Source of the DNA: Kibdelosporangium sp. MJ126-NF4
GTDB lineage: Bacteria > Actinomycetota > Actinomycetes > Mycobacteriales > Pseudonocardiaceae
DNA length: 64,000 bases
NCBI RefSeq assembly: GCF_000826545.1
Contig: NZ_CDME01000002.1
Location: 2,303,187-2,367,186, forward strand
Direction: 5' to 3'
A program made the translations under genes and the position numbers. Below are positions 1-10,100 of the stretch, piece after piece. The notes beneath the pieces were generated by a model. The model was not told the DNA's origin, ran no database searches, and was given only the letters and a program-made list of their open reading frames with translations. The stretch's first letter is position 1, and each line of letters opens with the position of its first letter.

Positions 1-363
1 AAGCCGGACACCGACAGCGCCATAGCAAGGACGTCCGGCCCCGGCTGCAGCTGGCTCAACAGCGACGCCCGCATGCGTCTCGGAGTCTCACTGCTGTCCG
101 GAAACAAGAAAGGCCTGTCGGACACCTACCGCGGCAAGGACCGGTTCCCTGGGTACTTCGACCCTGTTGAGGTGGACGGACACCCTGCGGTGTTCAACGA
201 TTCGGGCAACCACCGGCCAGACGGCACGTGCGGCATGACTGTGGCTTTGTCGGACACGCTGACGTTCCGCGTGTTGGAGCAGGACAGGCTTGGCGTGCAG
301 TCGTGTGAACGCGCTAAGCAGGTGGCGTCGATGGTGATCCAGACGATCAAGGCAGGGGGTTGA
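1..363 (+). CDS. DUF3558-family lipoprotein, C-terminal part
   Basis: The reading frame is open from the first base, so the 5' end (signal peptide and lipobox) lies outside the window; 120 residues remain. The remnant has the DUF3558 pattern: a GxCSW motif near the start, a DPVEVDGHPAVF segment in the middle and a late cysteine pair (GTCGMTV and QSCERA). DUF3558 proteins are exported actinobacterial lipoproteins of unknown function. The stop overlaps the ATG of the next gene by one base, so it is cotranscribed with a PPE-like and an EspG-like gene, which suggests a link to ESX secretion. The family call is from remembered motifs. Confidence 0.75.
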   Translation, partial: KPDTDSAIARTSGPGCSWLNSDARMRLGVSLLSGNKKGLSDTYRGKDRFPGYFDPVEVDGHPAVFNDSGNHRPDGTCGMTVALSDTLTFRVLEQDRLGVQSCERAKQVASMVIQTIKAGG

Positions 364-1550
364 TGATGTTCTTGTCAGGGCAGGACATCTACGAGAACTT
401 CACCAACGGTCGTGGCACGGCCGACATGGTCGGCAGTGCGGACATCGTCGCCGGGGCCGTCAACAACTACAACCAGCGCGGCGACCAGATCAAGAGCCTG
501 CTCGGCAAGATGGACGGTGTCTGGAAAGGCGATGCCGCCGGTGCCGCGCACCGCAGTGTCGGTCCCTTGGCAGTCGAGCACGCGCTGGCCGCTCCAGCCA
601 TGGACGGCATGCGTGACCTGGTGCAGCGCCAAGCCGGATCGTTCAACGACGCCAAGCACACCGTTGTCCCAGTGCCGCCCGCGCCGGAGACAGTTGATCC
701 GCTGGCCGCGTTTCTGAGCCCCGGCGACCTCGTCACCTTCCAGCAACAACTGAACACGCACAACACGGCGACGCAGCACAACGTGGACGTGATGCGCGGG
801 TACGAGAACGCATCGGCCTACAACATGGACATGCCACGCACGTTCGGGTCGATCACCTCAGACCAGTCCGAGATCCGTATCGCACAATCCGCTACTCCCC
901 CGCCGTCTCCGCCAAGCCCTGGCGACCGGCCAAGTCCACGAAAGCCGAAACAGGGCGTGCCGCTCACTGGCGGCATCGGTGAACGGCCGCGCATCGGCAC
1001 TGCGGAGACGGCAGCGCCCACCATCAATACTCCTGGCGAAGGACCCAGCCACACGGCTCCTCCGTCGCAGACAAGCCCACCAACGGGAACCACACCTGGC
1101 GGATACAAACCACTGCCACCACCCGGGCTCGGGACAGGCACCGGAAGCGGACTGGGGACCAGCGGCACAGGGCCTGGAGTCCTGGACAGCGCGACCGGCA
1201 CCGGAGGTGGCATACCGGCTGCCGGTGTGGGTTCGCCTGGACGTGGCGGAGTCCCTGCCACAACCGCTGGCACCGGTGGGCCTGGGAGCAAACCTGGCGG
1301 AGGTCCGGTAGGGAGACCAGGAGTGGGCACGGTGAGCGGTCCCGGAGCCAGCGCTGAAGCTGCGGTCGCGCGGAACACACCGGCAGGGCGAAGCATCCCG
1401 GGTGGGATGCCGATGGGCGCGGTTCCCGCCGGGCGAGGCCGAAACGACGAGGACGAGGAACGTCGTCGTGCGTCGTTCCTTGAGGAACCCGATCCGGAAA
1501 CGGTCTTCGGACTTGACGAACCGACCGCGCCGCCAGTGATCGGCGGCTGA
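363..1550 (+). CDS. PPE/WXG-like ESX-secreted protein with Pro/Gly-rich tail
   Basis: 395 residues. The N-terminal ~165 residues are predicted helical and contain a WxG-like turn (VWKGDAAG, about residue 55), as in PPE/WXG100 substrates of type VII secretion. Residues ~170-345 are low-complexity Pro/Gly/Thr. The protein ends in an acidic Arg/Glu tail finishing in PPVIG, a layout I associate with PPE-like proteins of Pseudonocardiaceae. The ATG at 363 is chosen because it overlaps the upstream TGA (TGATG); an in-frame TTG three bases earlier is less likely. The EspG-like gene follows after 5 bases. No ESX core ATPase or EccB-E gene is in view, so the secretion machine must be encoded elsewhere. 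Confidence 0.7.
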   Translation: MMFLSGQDIYENFTNGRGTADMVGSADIVAGAVNNYNQRGDQIKSLLGKMDGVWKGDAAGAAHRSVGPLAVEHALAAPAMDGMRDLVQRQAGSFNDAKHTVVPVPPAPETVDPLAAFLSPGDLVTFQQQLNTHNTATQHNVDVMRGYENASAYNMDMPRTFGSITSDQSEIRIAQSATPPPSPPSPGDRPSPRKPKQGVPLTGGIGERPRIGTAETAAPTINTPGEGPSHTAPPSQTSPPTGTTPGGYKPLPPPGLGTGTGSGLGTSGTGPGVLDSATGTGGGIPAAGVGSPGRGGVPATTAGTGGPGSKPGGGPVGRPGVGTVSGPGASAEAAVARNTPAGRSIPGGMPMGAVPAGRGRNDEDEERRRASFLEEPDPETVFGLDEPTAPPVIGG

Positions 1551-1555
1551 CCGCG

Positions 1556-2323
1556 GTGTTGTGGCCCCTGCCGGTACGGGTGTCTTCCGACACGCTCACC
1601 AGAGTGGTCCGGATCGAGAATATCGGCTCGCTGCCGGAAGTTCTGCTGGCACCAGTGGGCTGGCGGCCCGAGGTCGACGACCGAGCGCTGGACGACCAGG
1701 CACGGGATGAATGCACCCGACTCAAGTGGCTGGATCACCGTGGCCGACTGGACGTGGACGTGGCTTCGGTGTTGCGCTTGCTGTGCAAGGCCAGCACCGA
1801 GGTCTACGGCTGGATCACGGTCGGCCGGACCACGACAGGAGTGCTGGCCTGTTCGAACGGACACCAAGCGCTGCTGTGCATACGGCACGAACCATGGGTG
1901 TCGCTGTGCTCGATCCGGCCGGAGGAACTCGCCAACACGGTCGTCGCTCAGGCTCCGATTATCCCTGCGGGGCAAGGTAAGCCCATACAGGTGAGACGGT
2001 CCGACGCACTGGCGTTCGACGGTGGCCGACCACGCGCCCACGGCGGGCTCGCTGTGCGACCGGTTCCGGTGGAGGTGCGGAGACTGCTGCGGATCGCAGG
2101 TGTCGAGCGAACCGGCGCGGGCGAATTCCACGTGGTCAAAAGGGATTCACTCGGCCGCCGACTGTCTGATGTGGATCCGATTGGTTACGTGGACACCGCG
2201 ACGGGCCGCTATGTCGCGGTGACCAGCACCGTCGAAGGTGAAACCGAGATGCTCCTCGCCCCGACGAGCCACCATGATCTCGTCGCACGCCTGAACAAGG
2301 CGCTCAGCTCACTGGCCACATGA
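1556..2323 (+). CDS. EspG-like ESX secretion-associated chaperone
   Basis: 255 residues from a GTG start five bases after the PPE-like stop. No signal peptide or membrane segment is visible, so it should be cytoplasmic. The alternating strand/helix pattern, the placement directly after a PPE-like gene and the C-terminal strand block ending in a helix resemble the EspG family, which binds PPE-type substrates and delivers them to the type VII apparatus. The family assignment rests mainly on context and general resemblance. It is the last gene of the unit; a strong hairpin follows. Confidence 0.6.
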   Translation: MLWPLPVRVSSDTLTRVVRIENIGSLPEVLLAPVGWRPEVDDRALDDQARDECTRLKWLDHRGRLDVDVASVLRLLCKASTEVYGWITVGRTTTGVLACSNGHQALLCIRHEPWVSLCSIRPEELANTVVAQAPIIPAGQGKPIQVRRSDALAFDGGRPRAHGGLAVRPVPVEVRRLLRIAGVERTGAGEFHVVKRDSLGRRLSDVDPIGYVDTATGRYVAVTSTVEGETEMLLAPTSHHDLVARLNKALSSLAT

Positions 2324-2331
2324 GACACCAG

Positions 2332-2360
2332 GGCCGGTCGCGGAGTGACCGCGACCGGCC
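2332..2360. terminator. Bidirectional terminator hairpin
   Basis: Perfect 12-bp arms GGCCGGTCGCGG / CCGCGACCGGCC around a 5-base loop, between the convergent EspG-like gene (ends 2323) and the secreted-protein operon (ends 2369). Confidence 0.75.
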
Positions 2361-2368
2361 AGTGTTCA

Positions 2369-4375
2369 TTACGAGTTGGGATACGCGGTGGCGACCCCGG
2401 TCGCGGTGTCCAGGTCGATCCGGCCGCCCTGGAAGGAACTCCGCTTGCCGCCGGGGATGTCGACCTCGTCCCCAGTCGGGTAGCCAAGGAACGACTTCTC
2501 CGCACCCAGCGACCGCCACTTGGCGCGGATCGCGCCATATACGGCGTGCGCTCCCGTTGCCTGGGTCCAGTAGATGGACCCGCCGTTGCCGAAGTCGTTG
2601 TACCGTCCCGCGCCGTCCGCGGTGGCGACCGGATCGGTGACGGGCAGACCCAGAACGGCAGAGGCGTGCCCGCCAAGCAGGTCGTAGGCAGCGAGGATCT
2701 CACCAGTCAGGTCGTGCACGCCGGTGGCCTGGCTCCAGTACAGACGGCCGCGCTGGTGGTCACGCCACCGCACGCCCCCATCGGCCAGTTCGGTACTGGT
2801 CGGGTCGCCGAGCCTGGTGCGTAGGGCGTCGTCGTTGAGCCAACGCACGGTGATCGCCGTTGTCGTCGGGTTCGGCGGATCCACCTGCCATGAGGTGTCC
2901 TCGGCGTACCGCGTGGGCGTCTCGAAGTCGTTCTTGCCCAGGTTGTCGGCCGCCCACACCAGGGTGTTGAAGTGGCGGAGCAGTTTCCCGCGCCTGCTGA
3001 ACGACTCCAGCGACGCGGTGCCGTTCAGCCCCGTCTTGGTGCACCAGGTGGCGTCGGCCTTGAACAGAGGGGTCCCGTCCGATGGCGCGATCACCACCTT
3101 CAAACCGTGCTGGCGCAGGTAGTACTCAGGTCGGGCGACCGACTCGAACGAGTGGCAGGTCGCGTCGGCCTTGCCGGGCACGACACGCCAGGTGGCGTCC
3201 ACGCCGTCCCCGGGTTGCGGCGTGAGGTTGCCCGGACTGATCGTCGCCTGGTCGACGCCCCGCAGGTACGAGCCTTTCGCTCCCGGCGACACGGCCTGCA
3301 ACGACTGGGTCAGCACCGAGTCCTGATACTGCCCGACACGCAGGAAGTCCCCGACTTCGCTGTCGCTGCTCGCCAACGCCGCGGTCGCGGCCGCCACCAG
3401 CGCCGGGTGGACGAGGCTCTGCTCGGCCCTGGTGCGCAGCTCGAACACCAGCCGTCGGTCGGCCTGTCCCTTCTGGGCCAGGAACTTGAGCAGGTCGCGC
3501 CGAGCCGCCGCGTGGATCCCGGTGCCGATGTACCGGGTCAGCGCCGCCTCGTCCGGGTCGCGCAACGCGCGCTCCGCGTCGGCACGGACCTCGCTGCCGG
3601 GCTGCGCGCGGTCCCACAACTCCATCACGAAGCCGTCGTCCGGCTGAACCAGCATGCCCTCGTCAGGTTCGATGGCGAGCCGGTTCGCCGCCCGGATCCG
3701 GGCGTCACGGGCCGCAAGCCGTGCCTTCTTTTCCGCGTCGGCCTGCTGGTCGGCGTCACGCACGGCCTTCTGGTCGGCCTCGCGGGCCGCGAAGATGCCC
3801 GTCTCGATGAACTCCGTCAGCTTGGCCGGGGTGCCGTCCTGGTAGGCGGCCATCGCCGCCGCCTTCAGCAACGGCCCGGACGGCCGCTCCCACATCGCGA
3901 ACACGAAGTCCCGGTTGCTCTGGATCAACAGCTCCGGCGTCGCGATGATCTGGTTGACCGCCGCGGCGGCCATCTTGGCCTCTTTCGCCTTCGTGGCGGT
4001 CGCGTCGTCGCGGATCTGGTTGAGCTGGTCGCGCCGGTTGGCCTCACGCACCCCGATCTTGATCCACTGGGTGCACGCGTCCGGGCCCGCCGCGAACGCC
4101 AGCTCGGCCGAGGCACGCACCTCACGACCTTTCGCCTGCTGCCACAGGGCGAACACGAAGTTCCGGTCGTTGAGCACGAGCAGGTCGGGCCCGGCGGTGA
4201 TGCCCAACTCGGCCGCCGCGTCGATCTTGTCCCGCTGGGTGGCCGCGGCGATCGCGGCCTGGGTCTGCTGGTGTGGCGCGGCCGGTGCCGCGCCCGCCGG
4301 ACTGGCCATCCCGAGCACCGCGGCCAGTGCGGCCGCGGCGACTAATCCGGACCGCGCCGGTCTGTGTCTCATCAT
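2369..4375 (-). CDS. Secreted ALF-repeat / AbfB / LGFP protein
   Basis: 668 residues with a signal peptide (Arg-rich start, hydrophobic core, cut near GAAPA-AP, ~residue 30). Residues ~35-345 carry repeated helical units of the ALF type (short actinobacterial repeats, e.g. F-ALWQQAKGREVRASAELA and F-AMWERPSGPLLKAAAMAA). An AbfB-like beta-trefoil segment follows (~345-500; SYLRG, then ESVARPEYYLR, paired cysteines), a fold used for arabinose binding in arabinofuranosidases. The C-terminal ~130 residues are LGFP repeats (GGSIYWTQATGAHAVYGAI), a cell-wall-binding module. Last gene of a minus-strand operon and a paralogue of the gene 9 bp upstream. Likely role: surface or envelope-associated binding protein; no catalytic motif seen. 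Confidence 0.75.
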   Translation of the reverse strand: MMRHRPARSGLVAAAALAAVLGMASPAGAAPAAPHQQTQAAIAAATQRDKIDAAAELGITAGPDLLVLNDRNFVFALWQQAKGREVRASAELAFAAGPDACTQWIKIGVREANRRDQLNQIRDDATATKAKEAKMAAAAVNQIIATPELLIQSNRDFVFAMWERPSGPLLKAAAMAAYQDGTPAKLTEFIETGIFAAREADQKAVRDADQQADAEKKARLAARDARIRAANRLAIEPDEGMLVQPDDGFVMELWDRAQPGSEVRADAERALRDPDEAALTRYIGTGIHAAARRDLLKFLAQKGQADRRLVFELRTRAEQSLVHPALVAAATAALASSDSEVGDFLRVGQYQDSVLTQSLQAVSPGAKGSYLRGVDQATISPGNLTPQPGDGVDATWRVVPGKADATCHSFESVARPEYYLRQHGLKVVIAPSDGTPLFKADATWCTKTGLNGTASLESFSRRGKLLRHFNTLVWAADNLGKNDFETPTRYAEDTSWQVDPPNPTTTAITVRWLNDDALRTRLGDPTSTELADGGVRWRDHQRGRLYWSQATGVHDLTGEILAAYDLLGGHASAVLGLPVTDPVATADGAGRYNDFGNGGSIYWTQATGAHAVYGAIRAKWRSLGAEKSFLGYPTGDEVDIPGGKRSSFQGGRIDLDTATGVATAYPNS

Positions 4376-4384
4376 GTCTCCGTC

Positions 4385-6523
4385 TCAGCTGGTCGTCGGG
4401 TACGCGGTGGCCACCCCGGTGGCCGCGTCGAAATCGATCCGTCCGTGTTCGAACGTGCTGCGCCTGCCGCCGGGAATGGCGACCTCGTCACCCGTCGGAT
4501 AGCCCAAAGTGGACTTCTCCCAGCCCATTGAGGCCCACTTCGCCCTGATGGCACCGGATACCGCGTGCGCGCCCGTCCGGTCGGTGGCGAAGACCGACGC
4601 CCCGGTCGCCGAGCCCGCGTTGCCGAAGTGGGCGTAGCGGCCGGTCCTGTCCGCTGTGCAACTGTCGTCGGACGCCGGTGCGCCAAGGGCTTTGTGCCCG
4701 CCGAGCCGCAGGTACGCCTCAAGGAGCTCCGGAGCCGGGCACGTGGTGCCACGGCCGACGTTCAGGCGGCGGACGCCGGTGGCCGCGCTCCAGTACAGGC
4801 GGAACGCCGGGTGTGCCACGCCTTCGTCGTCACGTTCGCGGAAGTCACGCAACCGGACTCCGCCGTCCACCTGCTCCGCGTCCGCCGGTTCGGTCGACAA
4901 CGGGACGTAGGGGTCGTAGTCCGGCAGGTACTTGTTGAGCCATGCCAGGGTGATCTCGGTCGAGTCGGGGTTCGGCTCGGTGACCCACCAGTAGTACACC
5001 TGGCCGACGCCCGCGGTGCCGTCGGTTTCGCGCCGCAGGTAGTCCGCGCCGCCGCGGATCGTCACGCCCGCCGAGGGCAGCCGGGTGTCCACGCACCACG
5101 TGGCGTTCCAGGAGAAGTCGTTCGTGCCGTCGGTCGGCCGTACCCCGGCCCGGATCTTCTGGCCGTCGTGGTACCGGACCAGGTAGTGGTTGGGTTTGGT
5201 CGCGGACTCCAGCGAACGGCAGTCCGCGTTCGCCAGCCCTGGCCCGATCCGCCAGGTGGCGTCCAGTCCCTCGTCGGGCGCGGGCGTGGGACTGCCTGGC
5301 TTCACCACCAGCGCGCCGCTCGCGTCACGCAGGTAGTGCCCGGCGATGTTGCCGTTGAGCGTGGTCCGGCTCAGCGACTGGGTCAGCACCTCGTACTGCC
5401 CGTTGGCCAGGAATCCCTGGACCTGGTCGACGCCACCGCTCAACGCGGTCGTCGCGGCCCTGGCCAGGCGGGGTTGCAGCCCGCCGTTCTCCGCCCGTGT
5501 CTTGATCTCCTCGACGATCCGCCGGTCGGCCTCGTACTTCTTCTGCAGCACGATGGCGATGTCGCGTTTGTACGCGGCGAACACGCCGGTGTCGATGAAC
5601 CGGCGCCAGTCTGCGCGGTCGCGGCTGCGCAACGCCTTCACCGCGGCCTTCTCCAGTTCACTGTCCGGTGTGGACCGGTCGGCGATCACGCGGAGAATGT
5701 CGTCGTCGGGCAGGCTCACGATGTCCGGCGTCGGGCGCAGGCGGACCACGGACACCGCGCGTCCCCGTGCCGCCTCGGCCTCCAGGCGTGCCTTCTTCGC
5801 GGCGTCCGCCGCCGCGTCCGTGTTGATCTTGTCCTGCTGGTCGGCCGCGTGCGCGGTGCGCAGTCCGTTGGCGATGAACTCCTTCTGCACCGGATCCGGC
5901 TGGCCGAACGCCTCCAGCGCGGCGGATTTCACCTTCGGGCCGGGCGCCCGCTGGACGATCTCGTAGACGAAGTCGCGGTTGCCCTTGATGACCAGTTCCT
6001 CCTCGGGCACGATGCCGAGCACGGCCAGGGCCTGTTCCTTGAGTTCCCGCGCCACTTTGGCCGCTTCGGCGTCCCGCATCTGGTTGGCCTGGTCACGGGT
6101 GTTGGCCTGGTGGATGCCCGTGCGGATCCATTCGGTGCACGCCGCGTCCGAACTGGCGAACGCCAGCTCCGCCGACGCGCGCACCTCGGGCCGCTCGGTC
6201 GCGCGCCGCCACAGCAGGATCACGAAGTCCTTGTCGTTCAACCGCAACTGCTCGTCAGTCGGGGTCAGGCTCAGCACGAAGGCGGCCTTGACCTTCTCGG
6301 TCTCCGCCGCGAACGGCGGTGTCTCCCCCGACGCGACCCGTGGCGCCGCGGGCGGCGGCGCCATCAGCCGGACCTGCGGAGCCGGTTGCCTCGGCGCGGC
6401 ACTGGCCGACGGACTGATCACCACGATTCCCAGTGCAGCACAGGCCAATGTCGCCAACCTTCGCCCTGTCCTCGCGCGAACCGACGGTCTGTCCACCTGG
6501 CTTCGAGATCCGGCTCTGCTCAT
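4385..6523 (-). CDS. Secreted ALF-repeat / AbfB / LGFP protein, paralogue
   Basis: 712 residues from the ATG at 6523; the frame stays open further upstream but a GAGAG-type ribosome site and an Arg-rich signal peptide (RTGRRLATLACAALGIVVIS) fit this start. Layout matches the next gene: ALF-type helical repeats (~75-400, e.g. VILLWRRATERPEVRASAEL), an AbfB-like trefoil (~400-560) and C-terminal LGFP repeats ending with nearly the same words as the paralogue (GYPTGDEVAIPGGRRSTFEHG). An extra inserted block with CPAPE and CTAD cysteines sits before the LGFP part. The two genes look like a tandem duplication. No enzyme motif is visible; envelope binding is inferred from the LGFP module. Confidence 0.75.
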   Translation of the reverse strand: MSRAGSRSQVDRPSVRARTGRRLATLACAALGIVVISPSASAAPRQPAPQVRLMAPPPAAPRVASGETPPFAAETEKVKAAFVLSLTPTDEQLRLNDKDFVILLWRRATERPEVRASAELAFASSDAACTEWIRTGIHQANTRDQANQMRDAEAAKVARELKEQALAVLGIVPEEELVIKGNRDFVYEIVQRAPGPKVKSAALEAFGQPDPVQKEFIANGLRTAHAADQQDKINTDAAADAAKKARLEAEAARGRAVSVVRLRPTPDIVSLPDDDILRVIADRSTPDSELEKAAVKALRSRDRADWRRFIDTGVFAAYKRDIAIVLQKKYEADRRIVEEIKTRAENGGLQPRLARAATTALSGGVDQVQGFLANGQYEVLTQSLSRTTLNGNIAGHYLRDASGALVVKPGSPTPAPDEGLDATWRIGPGLANADCRSLESATKPNHYLVRYHDGQKIRAGVRPTDGTNDFSWNATWCVDTRLPSAGVTIRGGADYLRRETDGTAGVGQVYYWWVTEPNPDSTEITLAWLNKYLPDYDPYVPLSTEPADAEQVDGGVRLRDFRERDDEGVAHPAFRLYWSAATGVRRLNVGRGTTCPAPELLEAYLRLGGHKALGAPASDDSCTADRTGRYAHFGNAGSATGASVFATDRTGAHAVSGAIRAKWASMGWEKSTLGYPTGDEVAIPGGRRSTFEHGRIDFDAATGVATAYPTTS

Positions 6524-6549
6524 GCTTCTACTCTCAGTGTCCGTGGTTG

Positions 6550-7119
6550 CTACGGGAGGTCGGCCCAGATGCCTTTCCATTTCCGGTATTCGTCGAGCTC
6601 CGGCGAATCCCGGAACAGGTGATCGACCATTTTCAGTGGAATCATCAGCCATTTCGGATCACGCAGCTTCAGGATCTCCACCTTGTCGAGGGTTCGCACG
6701 CGCCAAGCTCCCTCCTTAGCTTCGGCGAGCGTCACCGGCAGCGCGGCGAGGTAGTCGCGGAGCAGTTCATCCGGGTCGAGAAAGGGAAAACCGGGCCGAG
6801 GGGACAGTTCTCGCATCAGCGACGCCGACAGGTTGAACCGCGCGTAGCGCATGCTTCTCGCCGGTTGCCCGCCGTACGTTTCAGCTGCACGGAAGACGCT
6901 GTCCGCGAGTTCGGCACTGTGCCGCAGTTCGTCGTCGGTCAGCTCATCGCAGGCCGCGACGAACTTCTCCGGGTAGCGCTCGACCAGCACCAGCCAGTCG
7001 TAGTGGCCGCCTCGCTCAAGGGGACCGAGGCGCTCGAACTCCGCGATCCGCATGTCGTCGAGATAACCGACCAGCTGACGAAAATCCAGCCGGACGATGG
7101 TCTGCCGATCAGGCAGCAT
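6550..7119 (-). CDS. Probable immunity protein for the upstream toxin
   Basis: 189 residues, no signal peptide or membrane segment, mixed acidic/hydrophobic helical composition (pattern DELTDDELRHSAELADSVF). I do not recognise the family. Its start overlaps the 3' end of the 1286-residue secreted protein by 11 bp, the usual position and size for the immunity gene of a polymorphic toxin. That context is the only basis for the call; a generic cytoplasmic hypothetical is the alternative. Confidence 0.5.
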   Translation of the reverse strand: MLPDRQTIVRLDFRQLVGYLDDMRIAEFERLGPLERGGHYDWLVLVERYPEKFVAACDELTDDELRHSAELADSVFRAAETYGGQPARSMRYARFNLSASLMRELSPRPGFPFLDPDELLRDYLAALPVTLAEAKEGAWRVRTLDKVEILKLRDPKWLMIPLKMVDHLFRDSPELDEYRKWKGIWADLP

Positions 7120-10100
7120 GGAAGGTCACCCCCGCTTGCCTGAACGCGTCCGTCGCGATCTTCAGGTAGGCGTTGCCCAGTTTGGATCCGGGCCGATAGC
7201 GGCCGTAGTGCCCACTTTCCAGGTCGATGTTCAACCCGAAGTACCCGGCATCGGCCGACCCGGCGATCTCGCACTCGCCCGCGGAGCGGACATCGTCCCC
7301 GCCGCTGAGCACCGGGTGCTTGATCTCCTCGCCGTGTTTCACCTTGGGGATCACCCGAACCGAACCGTCCCGCAGCACCGCCCATTTCATCTTCTCACCG
7401 CTCTGCACGAGCGCGTCGAACTCGGGTGTGCCGAGCCTGATCGGGGAAACGCCGAGCCGTTTCGCGGTCGCGAGCTCCGCGACGAGGTCACCGGGGAACT
7501 TGTTGCTGAGCAGCTCGCAGATGCTGCCCGACGCGGACACGCCGTGACCCGGTGCGCTCGCACCGACGAGTGTGGAAGCGGCGGAACCCACCGGGCAGAC
7601 CCGTCGCAGCTTGTCGAGCAGGCCGGTGACCTTGCTGGCGATCTTGCGGATCCGCTCGGACTTCAGCAGGTACTTGCCGACGTTGGCGAGGACCTTGCCG
7701 ATGGCGGCCGCGATCTGCGGTGCCTTCGCGACGATCGTCGCGAACGACAGGACGTTGATGACCGTCCAGATGCAGGAACCGATGTTTCCCTCGCTGAAGC
7801 AGCGTTCCAGGTCCCGCCAGCCGATGAACTCCAGCAGAACCTCGGCGCCGATCTCCGTGAGGAAGGACGAGACGCTTCCGCCGTTCGAGCAACCCTGCAG
7901 GATCTGCTGGTACTCGCCCAGCGCCGCCACGCCCTCGTCGGTCGACTGCATCAACGCCATGTCGTCGGCGGTCACACCGGGCAGGCACGAGGCGACCTGC
8001 TGTGCCTCGCCCTTGCGGCGTTCGGCCTCGTCTCTGGCCAACTGCTGCTCGATGCGGTCGATGGCCTGCTGGATCTCGATGCCCATCTGGTAGGCGCGTT
8101 TCATCGACTCGGTCGCCTCGTCGGCGTTGGCCTGTGCCCGGTCGGCGGCGGCCTGCGCCTCGGTGGCGGAGCGCTCGGCCGCGTCAGCCGCCTTGTTCGC
8201 CGCTTCCGCGTCCAGCCCGGCCTGTTCGGCGGCGGCGTTGGCGGCATTGGATTCCTGGGTGGCCTGCTCCGCGGAACGTCCCGCGATGGTCGCGTCCTCG
8301 TTCGCGGCGTTGGCGGCCTGGCGGGCTCTGGTCGCGTAGTCGTGAGCGGCCTTGTCGTGCCGCGTGGCCGCCGCGGCGGCTTCCCGTGCCTTGGCACCGT
8401 CCACCGCGGCCTCAGCAGCCGACTTCTGTGCGTTCGCCGCGGATTGCTGTGCGTTCGCCGCCGACTTGGCGGCGTTGGCGGACGCCTGGTATGCCGCCTT
8501 CGCGTCACCTTCCGCGCGGTCAGCCGCCTTCTGTGCCAGCACCGCGGCGGCTTGTGCCTCGTTGGCCCGGTCCTGTGCGGCCTTGGCTTGTTCGTCGCCC
8601 ACCTGCTGTGCTTGCCTGGCGACCTCGGCGATCCAGTCGGCGTCGAGGTCGGACCCGGTGAACGGGGCCACCACGACGATCGCGGTGTTCGCGGGCTCGA
8701 TGATCGCCGCCGCGGAACCACGCGCGCCGAACGCGGCCCGGCTCGCCAGGCCGGACTGACTCACCGCGGAGACGGCTTCGTGGTTGGCCGCATTGGCCTC
8801 GTCCTTGGTGCGTTCCGCACCCAGCGCGGCGGCAGTGGCCTGCACGACGGCCTGCTCGGCCAGCCGCACGGCCTCCTTCGCGTGCTTGGCGGCCTGGGCT
8901 TCCTCAGCGGTTGCCTTGGCAGCGGCGGCGTTCGCCTGAGTGGCCCACATGTGTGTTTCAGCCGCCGCGGCCTCGGCACGGTTGGCCGCCTCGTTGGCTC
9001 GCGCCGCAGCCAGACGGGCCTGCTGCGCGGCAGCCTGCGCACGCGCCGCGGCGCCCTCAGCCAGGATTGCGAACTCACGCGAGCGCGCCGCGGCTCCGGT
9101 CGCGACGTTCGCCGCGTTACGCGCGTCCACCGCTGCCGCCGAGGCTCCGTTGGCCTCGATCCGCGCCTGCCGGGCAGCCTCGTGCGCTTCCTGCTCGTGC
9201 GCGGTGCCCTTGGCGTACGCCGCGGCGTGCTCGTACATCTGAGCCCTGGCCTCGGCGATGTCCTTCTTGCGCTCGGCTTCCAGCGCCTTGTCCCGTGCTT
9301 TCGCCGCCTTGCGTTCTTCGCCCAATGTGGACGAGAGAGCATCGGCCGACGCACGTTCCTGTGCCTTCGCTCGTTCCTCGTGCTGTGCCGCGATGGTTGC
9401 CTTGCGTTCGGCCTCGGCACGCGCGTTGCGAGCGATCACGGCCTGTTCTTCGGCCTTCTTGCGGAACTGCTCCGCCTTCACCCGCTCGGCCTCCGCGACC
9501 CGGCGGGCTGCCGCCGCCTTCGCCTGCTCGCGTTCCGCCGTCTCCATCTGCTGGCGTGCCTCGTCTGCCCGCACGCCCGCAGCCCACTCGTAGTTCTCGG
9601 CGCTCTCACGAGCGCTCCTCGCCCGGCGTGCCGCGTCTTTACCCGCTACTTCGTGCAACCTCGCGGCTTCCGCCAACGAGGCTGTGGCACGAGCGTGCTC
9701 GGCGGCGTGGGTGCCCCACCGCTGTGCCTGCTCGGCACGGGCCTGTGCTTTGGCTTGTTCGTCGCGGGCGGCGTCTGTGGCCATGGTGGCCACCACTGCC
9801 TGCTGCGCGGTCTCCGACGCCAGCGCGGCAGCCTGCCCGGCCGCTGCCATGCCTTCGGCCATCCGCGCCCAGTCGGCGCCGTAGGGCAGGTCGACCTCGA
9901 TCAGGATGTCGGCCTGTGTCTTGGCGCTGACGGATGCGGTGCGCGCGTCGGTGGCGGCCGCGCGGGCGTACCCGAGTTGCCGGTTGGCCTCGTCGAGCGA
10001 CTGGCGGAACGATTCTGGGGAGTGCTGCCCGCTCGCCTCGTTCGCGGCCAGGACCTGCGCGGCCTGGCGGGCCGCGTTCGACGCGGAGATCATCGCGTTG

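Noticed and set aside
818..2131. 437-codon minus-strand frame
   Set aside because: Overlies the PPE-like and EspG-like genes; Pro/Gly repeats simply mirror the low-complexity tail.
2972..6622. Long plus-strand frames opposite the ALF/AbfB/LGFP genes
   Set aside because: Same antisense effect; no ribosome site and no recognisable domain, while the minus strand has signal peptides and known modules.
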